Source: Gaertneriomyces semiglobifer (Eukaryota; Chytridiomycota; Chytridiomycetes; Spizellomycetales; Spizellomycetaceae). Taken from it: DNA of 64,000 bases. Positions within the stretch are counted from its first letter, which is position 1; every line of letters starts with the position of its first letter. Below, piece after piece: positions 10,775-22,792 of the stretch. The stretch lies in assembly GCA_025558075.1 (NCBI GenBank), contig JAHLKF010000005.1, forward strand, positions 310,001 through 374,000, given 5' to 3'. Both the position numbers and the translations under genes were made by a program. A model generated the notes under the pieces. That model ran no database searches, was not told the DNA's origin, and saw nothing but the letters and a program-made list of their open reading frames with translations.

Positions 10775-11986
10775 TTAGAACCTTGTCTGTTCGCAAATGT
10801 GGTTTAATTTTTCCGCGTGAGAGTCTCTGTGTAGCTGAGTGCGACATGCCCAACCGTACCAGCAGTTTGGTCGTTGACGAATGTCTGCAGGCAGTTCATC
10901 CAGGGGTATAGCTTCTCGCCACTTGTACACCAGCAACTTGAAAATCTGGTTTGCGCAGAGGATGCAGACATTTGATTCCGGTAATACCAAAGGTGTTTCA
11001 TCCGCAGACGATGGGTTAGGAGGGGAGCTTGAATACCTCACAGAGAAATTATCCACAGTCAAGTAATAATTGCCGTCACTCATACGCGCGAGGCCGTCGG
11101 TAAAAATCTTTTGCACAGGAATGTCTTTGTCACGAAGGTAGCCCCAAAGTATGTTCCATTCTACCCGGTTGCCTCTAAATGCTGACACGGGAAGGTCCCT
11201 GAACTCATACAGGTCCAACCGTTTTTGACTGGGTGTCCGGCCGCCGCGACAACCTTCGGGATCGTAATAGCGGCCGCAGTGTGGTATTTCGCATACAAGA
11301 CATCGTTGAATAGCGAGCACTGCCGGATTGTCGGTACGCAGGGGAAACATAGATAAGCAACCGGTGCACACTTGATGAGGATCACCAGGGGAGCACTGAA
11401 AGCCGTCACCCCTTGGTTGTAGACATTCTCGGCACCTGTGGGCGTCTTCATTGTCCTGGTCATCATCCTCATCCTCATAGTCAGACGAACTGTCATCCCG
11501 TGCCGCAGGTGGCATATTATCAACGGTATATTTGTTGCGCTTCTGCAGCTCTTCTATGTCTTCGGGATCCCGCGCCTTGTCCGGGTGCACTCGTAAGTAC
11601 GCCTCGACGACACCATTCATTGTGTGGTTTCGTGAAACCAGCGATGGTGGGGTCCGACATTGAGGGCAATCTGAAGAAACGCTGCACCAATCGCTATAGC
11701 AGCCTCCACAGAAAGTATGCATGCAAGGGACTAGGCTGACCGCCTGCCAAAGCAATTCGTGACATATGCCACAGAGCAGGTTCTGCAATAAGTCGTCTTG
11801 CGGTGTAACTGTCTTGCTTCCACTGCCGGGCGCATTCCCTTGTTCGTCGGTCTGCATTCCGTCGTCTGTGACTTTTTGACACTTGGTGGCGGGAATATCA
11901 GCTTCATCCGCACCGTCATCAAGAGCAGGTGTCCTTGGACGCTTCGGACTTGGCTGCTGCCCGCTATTGGCTACTTCATCCGCCAT
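10775..11986 (-). CDS. CHFR: CHFR-like E3 ubiquitin ligase: RING, cysteine-rich region and C-terminal PBZ finger, no FHA
   Basis: An intronless frame of 403 codons. Residues 1-65 are hydrophilic and disordered. A C3HC4 RING follows at about 72-110 (CGICHELL, PCMHTFCGGCY, CPQCRTP), then an acidic linker (about 165-185) and a cysteine-rich region. The C-terminus has a PAR-binding zinc finger with CWYGWAC, two spaced histidines and the ending HICEQTRF. From the RING to the last residue it parallels animal CHFR, a mitotic checkpoint ligase that binds poly(ADP-ribose). The N-terminal FHA domain of CHFR and of yeast Dma1/2 is missing, and the 600 bp upstream shows no FHA-like exon. The PBZ suggests poly(ADP-ribose) signalling in this organism. 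Confidence 0.85.
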   Translation of the reverse strand: MADEVANSGQQPSPKRPRTPALDDGADEADIPATKCQKVTDDGMQTDEQGNAPGSGSKTVTPQDDLLQNLLCGICHELLWQAVSLVPCMHTFCGGCYSDWCSVSSDCPQCRTPPSLVSRNHTMNGVVEAYLRVHPDKARDPEDIEELQKRNKYTVDNMPPAARDDSSSDYEDEDDDQDNEDAHRCRECLQPRGDGFQCSPGDPHQVCTGCLSMFPLRTDNPAVLAIQRCLVCEIPHCGRYYDPEGCRGGRTPSQKRLDLYEFRDLPVSAFRGNRVEWNILWGYLRDKDIPVQKIFTDGLARMSDGNYYLTVDNFSVRYSSSPPNPSSADETPLVLPESNVCILCANQIFKLLVYKWREAIPLDELPADIRQRPNCWYGWACRTQLHRDSHAEKLNHICEQTRF

Positions 11987-12598
11987 ATCGGTCTTAACGC
12001 TTGCGAGGACTGTTTGCGGGTTGTGGGTATTTTACATGAGAACAATCACGACCAAACAAGCAACGCTTCCCACGTCTGCGGTTAAGAAACACACATTCGA
12101 TGTTCGAATGGTTGGAAACAATACAAGGCCCAGGCCACAATGCCGGGCTGCTTTCTGGAGCTGTGTTGGCATAAAAGATTGCATTTGCTAAGAACTCATC
12201 AGCCATTTCACCGCATCCATTCCACATCACTACCTCCCATCTCCCTAAACAGCTCCTTTGAACCTCTCTCTCTCACCTACAGCAGCCTATCCAACTAATT
12301 TCTCTGGCAAACCAGCAGCCCGACATTGTTATCTGTCTCGTCGTTGGTCGCTGTGGTGCGCAAGTCAAAATTCGAAACCGCTCCCTGTTTTGTTGAATTG
12401 CAGTCCAGGCCCGTCGTCGTAAAAACCACCGCTATCATCAAAGCCTTCAGACTGCTGCTGCAGAAAGAACATAACGCTCGCTTCAGAGAAGAATAGGTTC
12501 TGCATGGTATGAAAAGGGGAAAAAAAAAGTATTACCAAGAACGACGAGGACGGTTACGGAGACAGATTTAGGAGAAGTGTCAGAGTACCGAGTGGGCC
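11987..12598. promoter_or_regulatory. Divergent intergenic region between the CHFR-like gene and the UNC13-like gene
   Basis: This is about 610 bp holding two promoters. It contains pyrimidine-rich tracts (about 12235-12300), a CCCTAAAC at 12244-12251 and an A-rich run near 12519-12528. No FHA domain exon or other coding segment was recognised. Confidence 0.4.
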
Positions 12599-15500
12599 AT
12601 GGCGTCCTCTCGCCCCACCCCTACATCTGCTCCTAGGATTCTAAACAGAAATGCCAATGGGTTCTTCGATCCTGATAACTCTGCTGCTTCTGGACCTAGT
12701 TATGCGTCATCGCCAACCATGTCTTCATCGGTCAGAGGCGACGGAAATGGAGTGGTTCCGAGTGCCGTAGCAACAACCCCAATAGATGCGAAAGCACGCA
12801 GTCGTAGCAGGCCTAGAGATTATGATAGGTGGGTTTGGTTTTTATGATGCGCCTCGGTCGGCATGCACTGCAATCGTGCCGGAAGTGGGTGCTTGTTGAT
12901 AGACCTGCCTGGTCAACAGTATTCATAAATTCGACTAACTTTCACCCCGCATGGACAGATATCGCCGCCCGTCAGATGCATCTAATTCACCCCTTAACTC
13001 CCCTCCGACGCCCACTACTCGTCGGCCGTCCATTCCGAACAATGAGTACGCCCAGCCACCACCGAGAGTGACCGGCGCTCCCATGCCATCACGCAAAGGC
13101 AGTGCCGATTCACGCAGCGAAAGAAGCACCCCCGGTCATAGTCGAACTGGCAGCTCGTCCGATGTGTTTCGCTCGTCGACGTCCAGAAACGAAGCTGCAC
13201 GGCCCACTGCTCTCGAGAGCGAGAGGCGAGGCTCCGGAGCATCGTCTGCACGGTCTACGCCGCGTCCGTCCGTCTCTAGCATTCCAGACCCTTCTGCCAA
13301 CCAATCGTTTGATGACATGTTGAAGGCGTTAGACGATTTGCACACCAGGACGGCTGCTAACCCTCCCAGATCAGCACCTCTATCTCCTGTAGGATCGCCC
13401 TTAAACAGCGTGACTTCTTCCAATAGCCGTGAAAGAGACATGCGGGCGTCCACTAGGTCGAACGCTGCGGATTACGAACGTCGCACATCAAGCGCAGATG
13501 ATCTGGCGGGCAGTCGCACGAATTCAAGAGCCAGTGTTGGGGACTCAGGCACAAGTTCAGAACGGGCGGCAAGGGATCGCGAACGGGATCTTGAGAGACG
13601 TCGCGCGCGAGAACGTAGAGAGCAACGTGAGTCTGAAAGAGCTGTACGATCCAATCAATCGCGCGAGAACGGAGCGCAACTGGAGAGCTCCACGCGAGAA
13701 GACACTGACCGATCAGAAGCGAGAAGTAGTCAGCCACAACGCTCTAGCCCCCGTGCACCACGGGTGCCTTCATCATTGGCCGGACCCTCCACAGGTTCTA
13801 GCCGCCCCAGCAGCGCTGAACAGCGAGCGAGTCTTATGGAACAACAGGAGATTGCTCGTAAAAATGCTGAAAGGAGTCGTGTGGAACAGGAACGATTACG
13901 CGCTGATCAGATGGAGCAAGCCATGGTCGCGGAAACAAGAGCTCGCGATTTCGCTAACGAAAGGAGCAGGGCGGCGGTACGAGACGTCGCAGATGTAGGT
14001 CCTTTGCCGAGTGGAATTCGTGTTGATGAAAATGTAAGCAACCGGAGGTGTGTTCTGGTTGAAAAGTTCGCTTAACCGAGCGCTTTTAAAACAGGTTATT
14101 GTGCCGGACTATGTGCGGGCTCTGATTACTACCCTCCAAGCCGACCGCGATAATTATCCTGGTCCAGACGACTTTTTGTCATCCGATGGTTATTCACTGT
14201 GGTTCCAAACCGTGGGTATGTCCATTACCGAAGTCCTGACCGACCTTCTCAAAGCTCGATTCCTCGAATCAAAACCTGAGCCCGAAACGTCTTCGGAAGA
14301 AAACGAGAAGCGATTGGAAGTAATATTTAAAATAGTCGAGGCTCGAGGACTGGTTGCGAAAGAGGGTCGTAGTCGCGAACCATATGCGAACCTCGAGTGG
14401 GGACCTGATGATGAACGTCGTGAAAAGAGAAAGGAACGCAAAGTAATGAGGACCGAAGCCATGAAAGATACGCTAAATCCGCGTTGGGAACAGGCTGTAA
14501 CCATACCAGTCGAGAATCCGAACCACAAAGTCATGGTCGAAGTCTTGGATAAGGTGAACCAGAAGCATCATCTTGGGAAGGTAAAGGTGTCTTTGTCCGA
14601 AATTGTGCCAATAGCACAGCGGGAGGGCGTCTGGCGTCGCACTATGCAACTAACTGGATGGGGCCGGAGAGATAAAGATAAATACGTGGGTGGGGAGATA
14701 GTTTTGGAAGCCCGCATCAAAGGCGCACGATTTCCTCCACCGGAGCCGGTGCGACCTATGAAGAGCCCTCTCGATGCTCTCCTCGATACTATGCAGGAAA
14801 CCACCATTGATCCGAGGTGCTTATACAGGAGATTGCTGACTGCGTGTCTCGCGCTAGATTTGAATATGCTACAGATAACGGATAGCACTACCGATTTGTT
14901 GACCTTGGAATCCAAGAATTTGTTGGGTCTTTGGTCCCGTTTGTGGGGAATGTCAGAATGCAGCACTGTTATGGTTTATTTGCGCCAACTGTTTGAAAAG
15001 TACAAGAAGTACGAAGTTCCTATGAACTCGCTGCTCACTGCCTATGAGAGGGTGAAGGAAGGAGGGAAGTCACGCGGTTGGATTAGGCCTGATGAGAAAC
15101 CGGGACTGGTCGAGCTTTTTAGCGAGATGGATGATTACTACCGTACCCAGATTGTCAAGTATCGCGAAGTCTTTCCTAAAAATCAGCCCAAAAGAGCCTT
15201 AGAAACAACGATTCTGCTACTTCGGATGATTTTCAAGAATCCGATATTCCGAGAAGCAAGGCGGACGCTTCCCGAATCGTTTCGTGAGCACCTGAGAGAG
15301 TTCTTAACAGAGGCGTTGGTTACGCGTTATCAGAAGTTAAAGGAACTCACTGCGCCATTTGATGAGTCTGACACTGCCTCTTTACTCGATGGTATGACTC
15401 GTCTCGCGGAATTGGTCATGGAAGAGATTGAAATGGATGCGAAGTACTTCCAAAAGCCATTTGCGCGGGAGCTCGATATCGTGCGGCTAACTGCGGAAGT

Positions 15501-17558
15501 TTATCTGAAATGGTTGGTGTTGGATTTAGAAGGTGTCCAGGATGTTCTTGGGTCCTCCGAAGCAGTTGACTGCAGTGGAAGTGCTTGGGCATTATATCGC
15601 GTGGCGCGTGAAGTGGAAAGTCGATATGCTCGGCTTGTACCCGGGATGAGGCGGCTGTCCGTGAATACTGGTTTCAATGTTGAACGCTGGTTCTCCCCAT
15701 TCATCAGCCGTTGGTTGGAGCATCTCGCAAGCCGTACATTGGAATGGGTGTCCAACGCCACGAAAGCGGACAACTTCGAGCCGATTGCCATTTCCAGTGG
15801 AGCCGGCGGTGATAGCTTCCATTCTAGCAGCATAGTGGACGTTTTCAGTGCAATTTTCCAGGAGTTAAAAACTATTGAGGGTCTTGAGTGGTCTGACCGC
15901 GTGCAAGAAGCAGGGTTTATGCAAAACTTCGTGAAAAGTGTGAATCAGGCCATCGAGCAGTATTGTGATGCAATTGCGCTCGGAGAGCTACATCCTACTG
16001 CTGAAGCAAGTGCTACCTCCTGGCAAGGATTGCTTGCTATGGGTTCAAGGATGGCTGGACAGGCAAATGGCCCGAGAGATATTGCCAATGAAAGTTGTGT
16101 CAAACTCTGCAACATTGAGTACGCGATGATGAAGCTCGACGATATATACAAGGAGATGAACATACCTGAACTGACTAGAGTTTTGAGGCGTTATCGCGTG
16201 GCGATGGGCTCGCAAAAGGAAAATACAGATGAGGAGCCAAATGTCAAAGGGGCTTTTAAGCTTCAAATCTCCTATGCTGAGAATGTAAAGCCATGCAACA
16301 AGAACGGATTAGCCAACCCGTACGTGATCGTGCGGGTCCCGGATGGAACGATTGTCCCACCATTGGTGGAACCAACCGCAATGGACAACGTGCAAACAGA
16401 TCGCGGTACGGCGGACACTACGACTGCCCCCCCAGCACCAACAGTTCTAACCGGCGTGCAATGTGAGCTTTGCCGCTCTCGGTCAATTTCGGACACGATA
16501 AACCCTAATTGGGATGAGACATTCGAGGTGATCCTTCCCCCGGTTTCGAAATTGGAATTTGCGGTTCTGTCAAAAAACATCCTGACCGCTGATGAACTTG
16601 CGGGAAAGGCTGTGGTGGATTTGAGCCGCGGAACTCGCCTTCGAAGAAAGCTAGCCGACCATCAAACACATGATGTTTACGTGGAATTGGAGCCGCAAGG
16701 GCGATTGATGGTAAGACTGACGATGGAAGGTGGTGGTGAAGACGTGGAGTTCTGGTTTAGACGCTGCAAAGAAAGGCTGGCCAGGGCAAGGGATGATTTC
16801 GTCCGAGCTTTGAACGGACGGGTAAGTGTCAAAGGCGGGTAAAATCGACTCTACCAGTGCTAACCTCTCTGCGTTTTCCACAGATCATCCCACATGTGCG
16901 GGAGGACATTCATAAGTGCATCAAGTCCCACGAAGCTGTTCCTCTGCCATCACAGAACTTCTTCACGAAACTCACAGCCAGTGTTCAGTACTCTAACGTG
17001 ACCGCCAGCGGGAAACCTATTGATGAAAAGGTCACGGAGGTGGAGGCAAACGATTCACTGGATCCACTCATCGACTACCTTAACCATAACCTCTCGGTCC
17101 TTAACGATTACCTATCTCCAAGGATGAGTCAAGAGGTAATCAGAAGGTGTTGGGACGATATCGTCAACATTCTAGAGTCTATTCTTGTTCCGCCACTGTT
17201 TGGACCCATCGAGGCATCCCGTAGGGTCCTCAATAGGCGACAGGTCTCCATGGCCTCGTTCACTCTGCAGTTACTGAAATCTTTCTTCCACGCTGGGGGA
17301 GATGGCGTCGTGTTGAAGCTCCTAGAAAGTCGGAAGTACAACCAGGTGGTGGAGCTACTCGAGTGGTATGCTCTTGACGTTCCCCGTTTAAAGAAAGAGT
17401 ATGAACAAGGCCTTCTGCGAGGGCGCGATCGCGAGGGAGTTTTGAGATTAGTCAGGGTCAAAGTTGAGAAGGCGCTGGAAGGGGAAGAGCGAGATGAAGG
17501 CCGAAAATGGGTGGAATCTATGTTGATTCGAAGAAAGGAGGTGGGTGCGAGGAGATAA
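12599..17558 (+). CDS. Fungal Munc13/UNC13-type protein (C2-MUN-C2)
   Basis: Four exons (12599-12828, 12959-14033, 14095-16821, 16884-17558) give 1568 residues. The first 430 or so are Ser/Arg/Pro-rich and disordered, ending in an Arg/Glu-rich helical stretch. From about residue 436 the protein is ordered, starting VIVPDYVRALITTLQ. A first C2 domain follows (about 530-650; LEVIFKIVEARGLVAKEG, then DTLNPRWEQAV). A long helical MUN/MHD region comes next, then a second C2 (about 1160-1300; FKLQISYAENVKPC, then DTINPNWDETFEV) and a terminal MHD2-like helical segment. This matches S. pombe Ync13/Git1-type Munc13 relatives, which work at the plasma membrane in vesicle tethering or priming and in septum wall integrity. 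It is convergent with the HDAC gene, which ends 226 bp downstream. Confidence 0.85.
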
Positions 17559-17784
17559 AGTGACCATTATGTAGCTATGGAGTCGTAGACCAGTCTGTTT
17601 CTGAGTTTTTTGGTTATGAGGATAGTGGGGTATCTATCGCTTGTTCATCAATCACCTATTGTTGTGAAGCGAGAGTGATGTCTCCATCTATACACAGTTA
17701 CAGCTTCAGCTTAAAAAAGCTCATGCGCTGTGTTGAATGAACACAGCACTGTGCGATGAAGCTGGACCGAACTCTACAGATATT

Positions 17785-20160
17785 CTATGCTCCATGATGG
17801 ATAGCTCCAACGAAATTCGCATCTGCGCCACCTGATGGTTCATTCATATCGTGACTGCCTTCGTGTGTGCCGGAAGAGTCTAATATGCTTGGCCGCGCAG
17901 CCTTCGGCCGTAGGGCACTCGGTGGTGAATACTCACGCGAAGGTGGGAACGAAGATGGGACGGTAGCTGTGCTGGCTATGCCATTGGCCGCATCCACATC
18001 TAGATCCATGCCATCCTCACGCTCATCATCAGCATCATCAACGCCGTCGTCTTGAAACAGGCGATCGCTAAATCGTCGATCACTCTGATCCAGGTCCATC
18101 GTATCCATGTAAGAGTGGTGCGCGCGTCGGTTATCGCCTTCGTCTTCGGAGTCAGACAATTCGCCGGGGTGTACTATTCTTTGATCCGACATGGCCTCTA
18201 ATGTTGTCACGGTCACAACAGGGTATACCAGACTGTCGCCGACAAGCTGGCTTACCGGTAATTCGGATATCCATTGCATCGGCAAAAGCATCTATGTCAG
18301 AGTCCGGCTGGTCCTGGGGAACATCTGATGACGGGCATGAGATATTGAGGCGCGTGTCAGATATCGCAGAGCCTACCGTGCGTCTGAACCCCTGGAGCGA
18401 ATGGAACATTGCGCAGATTTTCGAGTACCTTCGACCTGGAGATATGCCCATTGGCATTTAGACGACGGACATTTAATAATGCACAGCCAAAATACTTTAC
18501 TGGATGTCGAGTAAATACTCGCGGGTGTTCATGTCTTCCCGGTTGTTTGGAGCGACGTCCAACCGGTAATCTGGGCCATAATAATGGTGGTACTGTGAAA
18601 ATGGAAGTTCTGAAGCGACATCAAATGAATAGTGGTTGAAGGTCCGCATAAATATCAAAAGCTTACCCTCAGGCAAAACCTCATCAACCGCTACTCCGGT
18701 CTCGTAACACCACGCTTTAGACACGTTTCTCATGGTATATCCTCCTCCGCCCAAAAGCAATAACGGTAAGTCAAAGCTTTTCAAAAACTCTACTGATGCA
18801 GCATGCCCTGTTGGGAATCGTTTGAGAGGCAATTTCCATACCCTTAGGAGAAACGCGACATGAACCTTTCATGGACAGATTAAAACAGCCCAACCGGTCG
18901 CCAGCAAGCGAGTCCGCACCACATTGCAGGACAATAGCATTTGGCTTATACCGTGCAATTACTTGACGCACCACCTATGACAAGTCTTTAATATCAGAAA
19001 TACAGCCCATGCGTGAGCGCGCGGCACACGTACTCACAGGTTGGAAGATACTTTGGTAGGGCTCGTCTCTGATGCCTGCTTTCAATGGAACGTTTACAGC
19101 GTAATGCTTTCCTCTTCCCACCCCGATGTCCTGAGATGACCGGGTTAAGAACATTTATAATACTGGCGATTGACGCTACACCTACTCGCAAATCGCCAGT
19201 TCCAGGAAAAAACTCGCCGTATTTATGAAACGAGAGCGTCATCACTCTGTCTGTGGTATAGAAGGCCTCTTCAACACCATCCCCGTGATGGACGTCGATA
19301 TCCACATAGAGAACACGTTGATGTTGTCTGCGTCACTATACGGTTAAGTTACGAGCGTTGAGCAGTTCGTCCTAAAATGGAACCAAAACGTACTTCAGCA
19401 GTTCAAGGATGGCGAGAACGATATCATTAACGTAGCAAAATCCAGCCGCTTCGGACTTCTTGGCGTGATGCATCCCTCCACCCCAATGAATGGCTATGTC
19501 CGTAGTGCCGGAATTCAGCTTTTTCGCTGCAGCTGGTTAGTGGCTAAGCTGTTAGCCATTGTGCATTGGAGACACCACGAAGCAGGCGGTACCTATGGAG
19601 CCGCCAGCGGCATACGCTGAGTACTCATACACGCCGTCGAATACGGGACAGTCGTCTCCAACATTAACTATTGGATGATGAAGTCAGTTGGTGCTCCATG
19701 GATAATGATTTCAACCTAATAAAGGTATCGCAGTTGACGCTTGAAACGCACATTTCTGCTGGCTCTTGAGCATCTCATCCATGTTGTCCGGACATATTCG
19801 TTCGAGGAATTCTATGTATTCGTCCGTATGGAACTTTGTGAGCTCAAGAAACGTCGCCGTTGATGGTCTCTGGAGTGTCATTCGTCATGGTTCGCATTCA
19901 TCCTGGGTCAACAAGCAGACGAGCTCAACATACATGGACCTCTAGCTTCTTGAGGAGGCCATAATTGGCAATCAAACTATGCGTCAGGCGTATACGATGC
20001 GGTTTCATAGGATGGCGGGGTCCAAAGTGGTAGCTCCCAATATCAGCTGCAACAACAGATTGGCAATGTCAGGGACGAACTCGACATGCATTGAGTTAGA
20101 CCACATGCACTTACGGTGATAAAAGTACGAGACTCTTCTCTTGTTCGATCCAACCGCCAT
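17785..20160 (-). CDS. RPD3: Class I histone deacetylase of the RPD3/HDAC1 type
   Basis: Thirteen short exons on the minus strand join in frame into a protein of about 540 residues, starting at the ATG at 20160-20158. Early exons carry [17 protein letters not shown] and [20 protein letters not shown]. The catalytic core has [17 protein letters not shown], the metal-binding [34 protein letters not shown] and the catalytic-tyrosine loop [12 protein letters not shown]. The tail contains LSDSEDEG, like the CK2-phosphorylated tail of HDAC1 and Rpd3. These enzymes remove acetyl groups from histone lysines within Sin3, NuRD or Rpd3L/S complexes. An oddity: the usual Asn in the INW/VNW strand just before HHAKK is His here (codon at 19488-19486). 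Apparent stops between exons all fall inside GT-AG introns. The start faces UBLCP1 across 196 bp. Confidence 0.92.
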
Positions 20161-20356
20161 CTTATTCCTTTCGCCCGGCTCTGTAGGCCCCTCCAAAGGC
20201 CAGAGTGCCAATATCGACGATAGCCGAGAAAGTGTGGCCAGTTCCAAGGAGTCGAGCGTGATGGGCAGGAAGCAAGCGCGCCCATTAACACGCATGCGAA
20301 AACGTAGAGTTCGGGTTTGCGATCAACACATCTCGAATTAGAACGGATAGATCATT
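20161..20356. promoter_or_regulatory. Bidirectional promoter between the HDAC gene and UBLCP1
   Basis: Only 196 bp separates the two start codons on opposite strands, so the promoters must overlap or be shared. No TATA box or known element was identified. Confidence 0.45.
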
Positions 20357-22432
20357 ATGAACGGCGTCGAGGCATGGGGCGACGGCAAAGGCAACGGCGA
20401 ACGTGAGGAACAGTCCTCTTGTGGCGAACTTATATCATCAACCAGCTGCAACAGGCGCAGACTGGACATCGTCGCTGGCGACATCCATGAAGTCATTGAA
20501 TCAACGACGGTGATTTCAGAAGGGAATGTGACCGAAGAAACGATCGAATTGACGATATCATGGAGTGGGTGTGTAAAACGTCGTTGCTCTTTGCTACGGA
20601 AAGTAGTCCCCCTGACTCAGGCATTGGCGCAGAAACACCTACCCAATCAGCGTTCCTCAGTCAAGTACAATCAGGCATTTAAAAGAGAATATTGCGGCGC
20701 TTACGGATGTACGCCCTGAGCGACAGAAGCTGTTGGGATTAGTCAAGGGCAAGGTTCCTGCTGATGATATTGTCCTGCGAACGCTTCAGCTAGGCAAAGG
20801 TGTCGTTCGAATGATGGGGACAGGTAAGATGAATGCGACTGCTTGACCGATGAAGCAGAGCCGGTCTTAATGTTCTATAGTTGAGCACAAGATATTTCAG
20901 GAACCGTCACCAGAAGAACGGCCTGAAGTTGTTAATGTGAGAGAGTCGCCCAACACCAATCATTTCCCTAGTTGCCCGCACACTGTGTTTCACACATATT
21001 CGTTTGCGGTAGGATTTAGATGCTGATCAAGAGGACTACATGCCAGGGGATGAGGCCAAAAACGATATCGCGCATTGTAGGCTCTTGAAGGAAACGATCG
21101 AAAAGGTGAAAATGGGGCATGATAACTATCTAGTTCACATTTCCATCCGAATGGACCTCACATACCTCGCTCGTATCCTAGACTACAATCAGTTTGATTA
21201 ACCCGTTACGACAAGGTATGTCCACTAGGATTCGCAGTTGACTCGTCAGGGTTTCTCATCAATATATAAACCTCCTAGGTAAAAAGCTTGTCGTGCTGGA
21301 CTTAGGTGAGCGCAAAGCAATCAATCTATGGTTTCAAGTCATACTGAATGGAGGGCTTACTTGACACGGCTCAGACTACACACTTTTTGGTAACCGAGCC
21401 GTCCAATGTTTGCCATAAATTCCCAAGTCTCATCATATACTTGATTGAAGATTGCAAATCGAGTGCGTCACATATTTCTTTGCTGGCACGACCGGGTATG
21501 CATGAGTTCCTGGTAAGGCACGCCCTTGGATCGTAGGAGGAAAACCTTGAGATTTACGCTGGTTCATCTCCGTAGACAGCCCTATACCCCTACTACGACA
21601 TATGCATATGGAGTCAAACGGCTTGGAGAGTAAGATATATGGTAGAATTGTTCTAGCCCTCAGCGGTTGTTGAAAGTTCCCCCTGACAGTGGCTCGAGAT
21701 GAAAATTACCGAACTGGGCATTATCACGCACCCCGCTTACAAAATTGCGTTCGGTACGTGGTTCTAGCCATGCGAAAAAAAAGGCTGGGCCTCAACTCAG
21801 CTGCCAATGTAGTACTGGATAAAAGCTCCATGTTCACTATAACATCGGCGAGAAGGACCCGATCGGAAGTATTGGGCGGTCGCCGAGTACAACGGCCCCT
21901 TAAACATCAAGTCAAGCCATTAGAGCTTATATGGACGAAATTATCGGAGAGCGGACTTGGTCCTCACAGTGAGTATTAAGATTCAATGTTGTCGCTATAG
22001 TCTCTTGGTTGATAAAGCCCTGACTTGTAGATACGATACATGTTGACGATGTGGGAAGGAACTTTGCAATGAACCCACAAAGTGTAAGTTATGATGTTGC
22101 GACATGCAATTTTCTTAAGGCTGTGCTTGCGTAACAATATCTGATGCGCTATGGATATAGGGATTGAAGATCTCAGCATTCAAGAACGGGCCACAGAATC
22201 GGCAGGACAGTGTCCTGTTCCATGTTCTGCATTATCTCCTACGACTGGTTTATGTGGATGACTTCACAGCACTGGACCATAACGTGAGTGTTCTATCCCT
22301 TCTGCCGCTCCCCGCCGCCAGCTCATTTTAATTGCTCCGCGAGCTTAGAGGTGGAAATACCACGAGGGTCCCATCCCCAGCGATGTGCCTGACACGACCG
22401 AAGCGGCGACATGGGGAGTTTGGGGCCGTTGA
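20357..22432 (+). CDS. UBLCP1: UBLCP1: ubiquitin-like domain CTD-type phosphatase of the proteasome
   Basis: An intron-rich gene whose exons join in frame from the ATG at 20357 to the TGA at 22430-22432. A hydrophilic N-terminal extension of about 70 residues precedes a ubiquitin-like domain (ETIELTISWSG, spliced to HWRRNTYPIS, then ALTDVRPERQKLLGLVKGK). Next come an acidic linker and the HAD phosphatase domain: KKLVVLDLDYTLFD, PYYDICIWSQT, YKIAFVLDKSSMFTI, KPLELIWTKLSE and HVDDVGRNFAMNPQSGLKI. The DxDxT nucleophile motif is split by one intron and bounded by another (about 21290-21445). In animals UBLCP1 binds the proteasome base subunit Rpn1 through its UBL domain and dephosphorylates nuclear 26S proteasomes. 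The next gene on the same strand is UBP6, another Rpn1-binding UBL protein. Confidence 0.9.
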
Positions 22433-22792
22433 TAACCTATGCCCAACAAAGAGTATCTAGTGAATAAGCGGTTTCGGTTTAGGTGATTGGCGTCCCAACT
22501 GCCTCAGTGAACTATGATACTCTAAAACCGAGGAAACTGCCTCGCGCGTTCTGGATGACATAAGCGAACATGTTAATTACGGGGTTAGGGTTGTAGTCCG
22601 GCGAGTTGACGCGTGTTGTCCAAATGCAACTTGAACACTTTTTGAGGTTTTTGGATCTTGAGAGACATTGCATTTTCTTTTGGGCATTAAGCAGACGCTT
22701 GAAAGCACCATCGTTAGAAACGGTATCTGGCACTGTCAGCATCTATCGGCGCTTTTGGCTTCAGGGGTTTGACCGGAAGGAGTATATCGACT
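22433..22792. promoter_or_regulatory. UBLCP1-UBP6 intergenic region (UBP6 promoter)
   Basis: This 360 bp holds the 3' end of UBLCP1 and the promoter of UBP6. The distinctive element is GGGGTTAGGGTT at 22581-22592. A short minus-strand frame and an upstream TTG-initiated extension of UBP6 (22769) do not look real. Confidence 0.45.
22581..22592 (+). promoter_or_regulatory. TTAGGG-type (telobox-like) motif in the UBP6 promoter
   Basis: GGGGTTAGGGTT lies 201 bp upstream of the UBP6 ATG in the same orientation. It is identical over 12 bases to the motif at 3534-3545. A Tbf1/Teb1-like factor is the inferred binder. Confidence 0.4.

Noticed and set aside
17785..20160. The deacetylase gene at first looks like a broken pseudogene, with stops between conserved blocks
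   Set aside because: Every interruption lies within a GT-AG intron and the exon phases join cleanly, restoring the whole class I HDAC domain.
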